Assembly: GCA_023055425.1 (NCBI GenBank)
Contig: JALGPY010000008.1
Coordinates: forward strand, 19,317,359 to 19,381,358
DNA from: Linanthus parryae
Lineage: Eukaryota > Streptophyta > Magnoliopsida > Ericales > Polemoniaceae
Length of the DNA stretch: 64,000 nucleotides
Direction of reading: 5' to 3'
This document shows positions 10,736 through 21,111 of this stretch, piece by piece. Numbering within the stretch: position 1 is the first letter of the stretch; each line of letters begins with the position of its first letter. The notes under the pieces were generated by a model. The model had not been told where the DNA came from. It ran no database searches and saw only the letters and a program-made list of their open reading frames with translations. The translations under genes were made by a program, and so were the position numbers.

Positions 10736-11835
10736 TAGAGAACTACGACGTCCAAGAGATTGCTTATTGTCAATGTTTTTGTTTAAATTTGATGATTGGT
10801 TTATACAAAGTACATATGAGACCAATTGATGCCTGAAGCATCAACAAAGTATCATTATGGTTATGATCATATTGCTCATGTCAAGAGGGGGAGAACGGGT
10901 CCTATTACATGACATGAGCCAAACTATCATTGTCTTTACGAGTATGTACTAATGCAAAATCCCAATAAAATGGATAGCTTCTCGACTAATGGGTGTCGAT
11001 TTGGGTATACACTTTAAGCATAAAAGGGTTGCTTGTGTACATATGTTGATCCTCCAGAAGAGGAACATAAATCAAAGCATCCAAAATAATTTGGGATATG
11101 GTTAAAATGCTCTACAAATTAAGAACACAAAATTCTGGAGAAATCTTGGGGGTTCATATATAAATCATCATATTGGATCAAAATCAACGTTAGTAATTGA
11201 ATAGCACTGGAAGAGGCTAGTAGCTCTGGAAGAAGCTAAAGGTACCTTAATACAATAGAATGATCCTATTAATAATGATGATACAATTGAGGAAGCGCTA
11301 TATAAATTATATGATTAATTTATGGGATATGTTGACTAAATAGTTTTTGGCCAAAAGGAAGTCAACAAATGCATAGAAGATTGATGGGGTAGATAAATTG
11401 AATACGTAGAGCAAAATGTATAGTACTCAAATTACTAACAACCCCAAGCATAAATTGCAATCCATGCATAAACTACATATCCGCTTTTAAGCGTGTAATT
11501 TATGTAGATATCATATATCCGCTGTTAAGCGTGGGAACTATGTTGAGACCATATATCCGCTGGTATGCGTGGGATTTGTCTCGAGATTTATGTCCGCTTT
11601 TAAGCATGGGACTTGTAAAATGAGAAACATGATATATGGGTCATGATAAATTCTCATTAGTATAATCATCTCGTGGTGAGAATGAGAAATGTTGTATTAG
11701 TCTCAGGGACTAAAGTACAACAAAATATGGGTTAAATATGTAACTAGTTACAAATACGATCGTACAAATTAAAAATTTGTAAAATTCCATGGAGATTGGT
11801 TCCCGTGAAAAAATATTTGCCTGAAGCAAATAAAA
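10736..11835 (+). repeat. Dispersed hairpins of the same family, and a CCGCT repeat
   Basis: Beyond the tandem block, matching hairpins recur at 10826-10844 (TTGATGC / GCATCAA), 11050-11064 (TCCTC / GAGGA, extendable outward to TATGTT / AACATA) and 11814-11832 (TATTTGC / GCAAATA). A separate short repeat near 11470-11610 has four copies of a CCGCT..TTAAGCGTGG-like unit, itself able to form a CGCT/AGCG stem. Confidence 0.7.
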
Positions 11836-11894
11836 AAGTGTACACTCGCGAGTAGTTTTAGGTGCATATGCATTTTATTATGTTTTAGTAAGTA

Positions 11895-12154
11895 CTACCT
11901 CTGTTTCGCCTGTTTCAGCCTACTTCACTTTTTGTCACTATTCACTGGGTTACTTTCATCCGGTGATTTGATTAGCAAAACGACACTAGAATTTGTTAAT
12001 CTTTGCATGGTGTTATAGAGGAAAGTTTATTTTAAAATACCATGAAAAAATTGTTAAAAACTTACATCGTTTTGGTACCCAAATCACCAAGTCAAAGTGA
12101 CTCAGTTACGTGTTAAAAAGTCTAACGCAGACGAAACAGACGAAACGGAGGTAG
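11895..12154. mobile_element. Stowaway-like MITE nested in LTR element
   Basis: Terminal inverted repeats CTACCTCTGTTTCG and CTACCTCCGTTTCG (one mismatch over 14 bp), with a TA on each side (11893-11894, 12155-12156). The interior is also largely self-complementary (about 11945-11980 against 12070-12105). The 260-bp length and TA target site fit Stowaway (Tc1/mariner). Confidence 0.85.
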
Positions 12155-12470
12155 TATATATTACTAGATTTTGGTCTTGCCAAATTTTTGTTTGTCAGGT
12201 ACAAAGGTGTTACCAAGAGGGGGAGATCCAATCCAAATGCGACACTCTTTTTCCTTCGCTATGGTTTTGTCTCACAGGGTTTTTCCAAGCAAGGTTTTTA
12301 ACGAGGTTGCAAAGATTATTAAGATGCGTTCCAGAAGAATGTCATCACCAATGCTGAGCAAATAGAGTTCAGCGATGTACTCTTTTTCCTTAGTCATTGA
12401 TTTTTATCCCACTGGGTTTTTCATGACAATGTTTTAACGGGCATCGTAGTGGTGAATATTCAAGGGGGAG

Positions 12471-12675
12471 TGTTATGAAATATGTAATTGGACTGATGTG
12501 AATATCCACCACATAGTTGGGTGTATTTTGTATTATTATATTCTGGTCCACAAGCCCACCTAATGCCTATATAAGGATGCTTAGGGTTGGAGAATAATAC
12601 ACCTCTCAATACTCTTCTCCCTACACTATGGTCTCTCCTTATTTTCTATCTGTCTCAATTCTCGTTTTCACAATA
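12471..12675 (+). repeat. 3' LTR of element 8786-12675
   Basis: Matches 8786-8989 along its length, including the TATA box (about 12568-12575). It ends CACAATA and is followed by the target duplication TGAGT. Confidence 0.85.
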
Positions 12676-12680
12676 TGAGT

Positions 12681-13720
12681 ACCATATTTCGTTAAATTTA
12701 AAAATAAATTATTTACGAGAGACCAATCACAATGTAGGTAGTCCTGCATCACAAATGATATAATCTATCAGTAAATGTATAATATTTAAAGAAGTTCAAT
12801 ATTTTAAGAAAGAGTAATCTTGGAGAAAATTTATATCATCAAAGTCTGTAAGTATATGTGTTTTCCTCATCTGTGTTTTTGAGGAAATTTCCTTTTTGAC
12901 TATCAATTTGTTTTTTTTGAGAAATTTTGACTATCAATTTTTACTAACTAACAACAACAAATTTGGATATCACAAAGGTTATAATTATATATAAAATCAA
13001 TAGTTTTCCTCCCCCAATATTGACTACCTATTTCTATCATTTTGGAAATAATATCGGTAATTTCGTTATGTCTTGGTAATATAATTTCTAGAGTCTGACA
13101 TTTTTATTCCATTTCTATGTTGTAAGTGTTTATTTCCATTTCGTTAGTGTTTTAAATTTCATAGCGCGTCGCCAACATTTTTAGAACTGCCAGACGCCAA
13201 CATTTAAATTTCAGTGGTTGTTTATGAATTTCAATTGCGATTTTTGAAACATTTTGAATTTAAGTGATTGAACATTTCTTTAAAAATTACTTAATTAATC
13301 CACACTTCCACGTGACACTCTATCAGGCAAAGCTGAAGAAGACATTCTCAAATAGTATATAGTATAGATAAGGGCTGAACGTCTCTAAGAGAAAGACGAC
13401 TTTCATAGTCATATTATCGTAATTGAGTTTTTTGGACTTGAGAGAATAAAAGAGGGAAAGTAAGAAGCGAACACACACTACAAGGAGTTTGTAATTTTGG
13501 GACAAAACTTTGGGACAAAAGTGTGATTTGTTGCGGAAAGTGACTATTAGGGAGAAAAACAAATTATCGTCTAATTTATTTTGTAAAAAGAACTAAGTTG
13601 ACATATAATTACATTTTCAAGAGAGAACCGTTCTAATTTTAACTTTGAAAGGAGTGATTTTTTCCGCAAAATATAGGTACTTAGGAGAAAAACTAAATTT
13701 TGTCCTGAAAGAGTTTGCAT
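12681..13720. other. AT-rich intergenic sequence
   Basis: No protein-like frame, no RNA gene and no repeat with a visible partner. ORFs in this stretch are short and low in complexity. Confidence 0.5.
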
Positions 13721-13736
13721 AAGGACTGATTTGCAA

Positions 13737-13831
13737 TGCAGATAGGGTGGTAGCTCAAGTGGTAGAGCGTTGGAAACCCCTGCATGAGGTCCCGGGTTCG
13801 AACCCGGTGACGACGAAAACAGTTTCAAAAA
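13737..13831 (+). mobile_element. Minimal tRNA-derived SINE, 95 bp
   Basis: A tRNA-like body with an A box (TAGCTCAAGTGG at about 13751) and a B box (GGTTCGAACCC at about 13793) is followed by a short tail ending in A7. The same 16 bases, AAGGACTGATTTGCAA, flank it at 13721-13736 and 13832-13847. A target duplication, pol III promoter boxes and an A tail together define a retroposed SINE. The acceptor stem and anticodon arm do not pair, so it is not a tRNA gene. Confidence 0.82.
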
Positions 13832-13929
13832 AAGGACTGATTTGCAACGTGTCCAAAATTTGTCAGGGGCAATAATTGAATATTGTAAGTTAGCTCAAAA
13901 AAATCTGTGGGCAATAATTTTTCTCTGAG

Positions 13930-14189
13930 TTAAGTTGAGCCATTGACTCCACTTCTCTCACTCCCTCTCTCTCTCTTCGATCTATTCTCACATCTCTCCG
14001 TCTTATAATTTTTCATCGATCGTTTCGATTTGGAGTTCCACCGATTTTAAGCTGTAGCTGTCGACTATGCTCAATTACACCTAGAATCCGTTCGATTCTG
14101 GAGATACCGTTTGAATGCTCGATTCGATTTGAAGCTGTAGCCGCCGATTACGCTCAATTCAACCTAGAAATCTGTTCAATTCTGGAGAT
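13930..14189 (+). repeat. Tandem duplication of a UTR-like segment, units 1 and 2
   Basis: A segment of about 78 bp (GAAGCTGTAGC ... CTGGAGAT) occurs twice in tandem (about 14040-14110 and 14118-14189), and a third unit resumes after 14735. The upstream part is C/T-rich like a plant 5' UTR. The third unit is interrupted by the element at 14190. Confidence 0.55.
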
Positions 14190-14735
14190 GTTGTTGTGGA
14201 AAATTCACTTTAAACAAACAATTTCAGAATATATGTTAGTATAAAAATGTGAATCAAAAAAATCAAAAACAAAATAGAGAATAACGGTAAAAGAGATAGA
14301 AAAACTTATCGAATTTGTATGAGATGAGGAGATTAATGGTGTAGGCTAAAGTGGTCAGAAAACTCTCTTTAGGATAGTAATTTCTCCCACTATACGGGTT
14401 ACACAGAAATGCTACCCACCGATACAATGCCTACCACGGTGGAGAAGAAGCAAGATTGCACTTCTTGTCTTCTCCTAAATTAGAACCGAACCCGGATAAG
14501 GAATATGAGAATTGAGAGAAGAGACATGAAACTTAAAAACTTCATTTGACACAAAAGACTACTTATATTCATAGTTACCAAAGGTTGCTTGAAGCACATT
14601 TTCGGAAAAGACACTAGTTAGAGACACAAATATTATAAAAGTTACAATTATTTGTAACATGACAACTTTTTAAAAAAAAAGTCACAATTTTAAATTTAAA
14701 CATAATAATAATATTTTGAAACTTTTATACAACAA
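14190..14735. mobile_element. Probable solo LTR
   Basis: A 546-bp insertion splits a tandem repeat unit and has the 5-bp duplication GAGAT on both sides (14185-14189 and 14736-14740). The ends are inversely related (TTGTTGT ... ACAACAA). There are no internal genes. A 5-bp duplication with TG/CA-type ends fits an LTR left after recombination between the two LTRs of an element. Confidence 0.55.
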
Positions 14736-14740
14736 GAGAT

Positions 14741-15095
14741 ACCGTGTGAAGTTCCAATGATTTGAAGTTTTAGAGGTCGATTAGGCGATTCCACCTGGAA
14801 ATTCAGTTCGCTTATGAAAATACCGTCAGTCTATCCGTTCTAGTCTGCGATTAGGAAGTTTGATCGGCTTCCATGCTTGGTTTGAAGTTTGATCGAGCTT
14901 ACTTTTTTTTGCTTATGTATTTCTGCCGGCGTTGCTATTCGGGAGGTTGACAGACACGAGGAAGCTCGATGCTCAGACGGAGCTGTTCATCCAACTCGTT
15001 CCTGACATGGTTAGCCGAATTGGAATGACCACAGCGGTATATATGATCTATGGCTTCAATTCATAGTTTGGTGGGAAGAGAAGGGAAACCCCTTA
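14741..15095 (+). other. Remainder of interrupted repeat and a short coding-like stretch
   Basis: After the third repeat unit, the plus strand at about 14940-15060 is open and encodes a plausible peptide (RLTDTRKLDAQTELFIQLVP). No start, stop or domain ties it to a family. It could be a relic exon. Confidence 0.25.
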
Positions 15096-15099
15096 CATT

Positions 15100-15745
15100 T
15101 CCCCGTATACTATACGACATGCATATCTATCATGTAAGAGCTGGATTTTAAAGTTTTCATTGTTTGCTTGTTTCTTAGTATCCTCCAATATCACATAAAT
15201 TATATGTTCCAAATAAACACTACAACAACCCATAGAATTTCAAGGATGATTACACTACTACAAATTGAGAATATATATGTAGTCATGAGTCACGAGAGTG
15301 AATCGGGAAGGGCAACACGATTCTTTCTCTATAATTATCATCACGATTTCATGAATTCATGGGTAACTATGAAGTTAGTCTTTGCAAATTAATGTCACAA
15401 TAGGAAAGGTCTCTGTAAAAAATACAATCTAAACATAATAGATCACGATATTTTTTGACACTGCGTTTCTTTTAACGAAGTGGAGATTCTCATTACTTAC
15501 GGAAATATTTTACAAGAGTGACCAGAGGCCAAGTACAAGTCTGATACTTGCAATCCCAGAACCAAAAGGAGTACCAGATTAAGCGAGAGGACAGTACGAG
15601 GAAACATTTACATAGCAAAAAGAATAGACGAAAGGATGAAGACATGTTGGTCAAGAACACCTTGAGCTGGATCTCCCTGCCAAAAGTCCATCTTGGTCAT
15701 GTTGTAGCAGAGGTTGAAGATCATCAGGAGGTTGTTGAAACACCA
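15100..15745. repeat. Direct repeat, left copy (LINE-3'-end related)
   Basis: About 640 bp matching 17808-18455 along its length with scattered substitutions. The right two-thirds resemble the 3' end of a minus-strand LINE (T-run near 15452, then the frame continuing to a WKERNKHCF-type motif in the right copy). The two copies bracket the SEC23-like exons. Confidence 0.75.
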
Positions 15746-15941
15746 GAAAAGGAGCAGACTGTAGTCTCCCAAGGTCTGCTAAGAAGTCTGCACATTTATT
15801 GACTCGACGATAGACAAACATGATTGACCTTTTAGAAGCGTTATGGAGGTGAGGTGCTCCCTCACTTCAATCAAGCCCTTCAGCAGACTGCAGGTGGCCT
15901 GCTGAAGGGCTAATGTTAACAATTAAAATTTTCTTCGACAG

Positions 15942-17066
<1,125 letters not shown>

Positions 17067-17805
17067 TAACTACAGAATGATATATGCCACATTTTTATGT
17101 GTTTATACTAACTATGCTATTAAGATACTGATATGAAGACTCAAAAACGACATATGGTCAAAATGGTAATGATACCCTGACCAGTTTTTTTTTTTTTTTT
17201 TTTTTATTTAACAGGAAATCCTATTCAGTGGCGAACTCTATTAGTTACTTTTTTTTGAAATGAACTTTATTAGTTACTTGAAAGCATATTGAGCTTCCCA
17301 GAGAGAAAAACATAAAAAAATTATGAATATCTGTTAAAAAATGAGAAATGAAGGTAAATCTGTGAAGAACTCATTAAGCATAACTTCGACGTGGTTTTGA
17401 TCTGCAAGTATGTTGGGACTTGGAACAATACTATGCAGAGAAGAGGAAGACAAGAACACAAGGCAAACAAGGAGAATCAAGAAAAAACTAAACAATATTT
17501 TTGATTAACAATGATTTCGATTTTAGCGTATGGTTTGGGTCTCTGAACTATTGAGAAAAAAATAAAACTTAAAATTTGAAACCCTGCCCGGATGAAATGT
17601 GTTTTGGTATCTAGGTTAAAATCTGAAACCCTGCCGGGATCAATTTTCCTTATGCAAAGCATACTGAAACCTTATTGAAATGGTAATTTTTTGGTCGTTC
17701 TGAGACAGTAAGAGACCCACCAAATGAGAACTTGCTTTTAGGACGTCATGGTTGTCTCAAAATTACTGGGTTTTTTTGGACACCATCCTTGAGAAGGACC
17801 TGACC
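17067..17805. other. Downstream of SEC23 fragment
   Basis: Contains a T-run of about 22 at 17187-17208 and AT-rich sequence. No coding signal. The T-run may be a retroposon tail, but I could not find a target duplication around it. Confidence 0.4.
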
Positions 17806-17807
17806 TA

Positions 17808-18455
17808 TTACGAGACTATACTATACAACATGCTTTTCTATCATGTAAGAGCTGTTTTTTAAAGTTTTCATTGTTGGTTTGTTTCTTAGTATCCTCCAAT
17901 ATCACATAAATTATATGTTCCAAATAAACACTACTACAACCCATAGAATTTCCCAGGATGATTACACTACTACAAATTGAGAATATATATGTAGTCATGA
18001 GTCATGAGAGTGAATGGAAAGCACAACACGATTCTTTCTCTCTAATTATTCATCATGATTTCATGAATTCATGGGTAACTCTGTAGTTAGTCTTTGCAAA
18101 TTAATGTCACAATAGGAAAGATGTCTCTCACAAATACAATCTAAACATAACTATAGACCACCTTTTTTTTTGACAAGGCATTTATTTGAACCAAGCAGAG
18201 ATTTGCATTACTTACAGAAATATTTTACAATAGTGGCCAGAGGCCAAGTACAAGTCTGATACTTACATCACCAGAAGCAAAAGTAGTACCAGATTAAGCT
18301 AGAGGACAGTACGAGGATACATTTACATACTAGAAAGAGGAGACGAAAGGATGAAGACATGTTGCTCAAGAACACCGTGAGCTGGATCTCCCTGCCAAAA
18401 GTCCATCTCGGTCTTGTTGTAGCAAAAGGTTGAAGATCATAAGCAGGTTGCTGAA
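17808..18455. repeat. Direct repeat, right copy (LINE-3'-end related)
   Basis: Partner of 15100-15745 at a distance of about 2.7 kb. It contains a T-run (about 18163-18170) like the poly(A) end of a minus-strand LINE and then runs into LINE coding remnants at 18456-18790. Confidence 0.75.
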
Positions 18456-18790
18456 AGCAGTGCTTGTTTCTTTCCGTCCAGAACTTTTTTTAGTTTGACA
18501 TATTCTCAAAATTATAAGTTCCTTGAGAGCTAATGAACTGACAGCCAATAATCCATCCAGAAGGAAATGGAACTGCCATCTCCAATGGATTTGATAACTT
18601 GGGGCTTAATGAATTTGTTCTTAATTCTGATAATGTCTTTCCAGAGGGGGCTAGCAGCAGACCCAACATGGGCTTCTAAACAATTAGTATGGGGAATGTA
18701 TTTTCTTTTTAATATTTTGACCCACCAGAGATTGGGCTCACTCAAAAGTCTCTCGCACAGTTCAGTGAAGCGAGTTTTTTCTCTCTTTCC
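18456..18790 (-). pseudogene. LINE ORF2 fragment (downstream of RT)
   Basis: The minus strand encodes LLSEPNLWWVKILKRKY, then ASPLWKDI and IGDGSSISFWMDYWL, a block typical of plant L1-type ORF2 between the RT and the zf-RVT domain. It is truncated on both sides. The right edge is the T-rich tract where another LINE fragment begins. Confidence 0.8.
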
Positions 18791-19480
18791 TTTCCTTTTT
18801 TTTTTTTTTTTTTTTTTTGTCAAACAAAAGATTTCACTAAGGAACACAAACACTGTTACATCTTTCTTCCTCTATAAGGCTGGCAAACTCAGAATCTAAT
18901 CACAAGTCTACCTCAACATCTCTATACTTGAGAGCCAATCTAGCTAGAAGATCTGCATCTAAATTGGCTATCATTCTTGCCCAGCTAACTGTAACACCAC
19001 AGCTCCCAGCTAGAGCCTAAATGTCAGATGTAATGTGAGCAACTTCCCAATAAACATTAAGCTTGTTGGAGATTATATCAACTACCTGCTTAAGTGTGTG
19101 TGTGGGTTTTGAGGAAATCTCTGTTGCTATAAATAGCACTTCAGGGCCTTCATTTCAGCAAGAACAGCTGAATTGGCAAGATCAAACCCCCAGCCACCAT
19201 CAAGAACATTTCCAAATTCATTTCTCAACACCCCATCATCCATAGGACATCACAAGGGAGCTAGCATTCCAGCAAGCATCAAAATTGCATTTCCACTTTC
19301 CTTTTTCTGGACTACTCCATTTTTCTGCACCAGGCTCAGCACCCTTTGTAGAATCAAAATTGTGCTCCGTCCATACTCACTTAAATGAGTATGTAAGATA
19401 GAGATCACATGTTTTGGATTCACCTCGGATTGCTCAAAGCAGTGCTTGTTTCTTTCCTTCCAAATCACCCAGCAAGCCTA
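18791..19480 (-). mobile_element. 5'-truncated LINE with RNase H-like end and poly(A) tail
   Basis: A T-run at about 18797-18820 is the poly(A) tail of a minus-strand LINE. Upstream on the minus strand come a 3' UTR, RNase H-like (RVT_3) remnants (FGNVLDGGWGFDLANSAV, AEMKALK; VSWARMIANLDADLLARLAL) and, near 19440-19468, the IWKERNKHCF motif that ends the zf-RVT region. Frames are broken. It appears to have landed in the older LINE fragment at 18456-18790. Confidence 0.75.
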
Positions 19481-20362
19481 GATAACTGTCTGTAGGCTTG
19501 GCCGAACCACGTTAGACATTGTGTTCTTGTTCTCAGTTATCTTTCTTTGCGATTACTTGTTGATCAAATCGCTTGCCTTGCGCACAACAAGCTGGTCACG
19601 CCAGTTTGAACGAGAACAAGAAAAGATAGGAATTGGCATTGGGGACCTCCCAAGACAGAAACTGAGCCATCCACAGGAGATAGATTTACCCATTTGCTTG
19701 ATTAATTGGGCACATAAACTTATCTTGATTTCTCTGCTGGTGTCTTATGTAGGCAAATACGTGTATCTAATGAATCCAGTGGACGAGGGTTTCTCAAATG
19801 GATCATTCCTTTCATGCCTTGGTGTATCTCAGATTTGAAGTGTATCAATATCTCTGTTGTATCATTTGCAGTAACTGATTAGTTTTCGGGAGCTTGAAGA
19901 TGGTTCAAAAGCACAACATACTCACCCAAGATTTTGATGTTGAGTACAAAAATCAATCGACGCTCTCCTCTGCAAGTAAACAACTAGCCATTTTAGTCAA
20001 GTGGTTATGGTTCTTGAAGCAGTTCCTTAAGGTCTCGAGAAACAGAAAGGAAAGTATGTTGACTACAAAATATTAAAGCCAAAGGTCTACTACTAAAACA
20101 AAACTGTTTCCACAATTCAAAACTCTACTTGAGGAGGACTATGTTACTATAAATAAATATCCCTTATCTCCCAGCAACACAATGCTGCTTTGCCGGATGC
20201 TCCAGCCACAAACTTCGGCTATGAACAACCATAAAATCCTCCCCCCTTCATTAGCCGTTTCCCCTGCCAGTAAAAAGTCCAAGTCAATCGAAATATAGAT
20301 TGGCAGCTAGATGATCAACAAATATAATTTAATGATTTAATAAGATGGTATCATCATCAAAC
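19481..20362. other. Left flank of the full-length LINE
   Basis: No complete gene. Short open frames carry no recognisable domain, and the sequence may include more decayed LINE material. It ends at the target duplication of the LINE at 20363-20375. Confidence 0.4.
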
Positions 20363-20401
20363 AAAAAGACCACTTTTTTTTTTTTTTTTTTTTTTTTTTT
20401 T

Positions 20402-21111
20402 GCGGAAATATGGAGAACTTCATTAATAAGAAAGAGTTACATGGCAAGGACAAAAGCCATACAACGAAACCAGCTAGCAACCCTCCTAGACAAACCAAGC
20501 TAGCTAAGCAATCAAAACCACCAACTAAATAAGCTTAATTCACTAAGTGCTCAATGATCCAGTCGAGTTGAGCACAAGCAAAAGAAAAGCAAAAGAAAAG
20601 CATCCCAAAACCAAATACATAGCGTTCAAAACAAAGGATTCAAAGATAACAAACTTACAAAAGGGGAGCCCTAAATAACATTAGAGAAAAACCTAGAATG
20701 CCACCACTTAGGACAAAGGCATCTCCAGCAGACTTCTGAGCTTGTCCAAAAAAGCATTGAGAGATCAACCATCAATGAAGGGAATGATGGCTGACATGAG
20801 CTCATCTCCAGGAATAGGGGGCAATGAGGTTTGATCAGCAAAAGCTTCAATGGCATCATTGGACGCTGCAGCAGAAGAGCTTTCCAGGGGGATGAAAGAG
20901 GTGGTTGTCTTAGGGTCAGATCCTGAAAATCCAGCTGAACTTTGACCAAACTCCGGAGGCAAAACAGCAAGAGGGGAGGCACCAGAAACAGGGACTATTG
21001 CAGCTGATGAGGAAGATTGAGTATGACCTGGTATCCAGTTAGAAGCACCTGGAAGAACTGCAACCTCAACCCATTTTTCAGAAACAGCTACAGGAGACAA
21101 AGATGCAAAAG
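20402..21111 (-). other. 3' UTR of the LINE
   Basis: Lies between the ORF2 stop and the A tail. One frame (21100-20765) is open for 111 codons but is Ser/Ala/Pro-rich with no domain. I treat it as UTR or a decayed extension of ORF2. Confidence 0.6.

Larger units (their letters stand above)
8786..12675 (+). mobile_element. Non-autonomous LTR element without gag/pol, with hairpin array
   Basis: Two related LTRs (8786-8989, 204 bp; 12471-12675, 205 bp) with direct 5-bp flanks TGAGT (8781-8785 and 12676-12680) delimit a 3890-bp element on the plus strand. A polypurine tract AAGGGGGAG (12462-12470) precedes the 3' LTR. The interior has no gag, protease, integrase or RT frame. Only short relics near the 3' end (12200-12360) look like the tail seen downstream of some plant Copia pol genes. 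The centre (9740-11840) is a repeat array of small hairpins. A Stowaway-like MITE is nested at 11895-12154. LTR divergence by eye is around 5-6%, so this is older than the other two bounded LTR elements. Confidence 0.88.

Noticed and set aside
9740..11835. CRISPR-like array
   Set aside because: Units differ in stem sequence, there are no constant-length spacers, and it lies in a plant LTR element.
13744..13818. tRNA gene
   Set aside because: Pol III boxes are good, but the acceptor ends and anticodon arm do not pair, and a 16-bp target duplication with an A tail shows a SINE.
20765..21100. Independent 111-residue protein
   Set aside because: Ser/Ala/Pro-rich frame inside the LINE 3' UTR with no domain.
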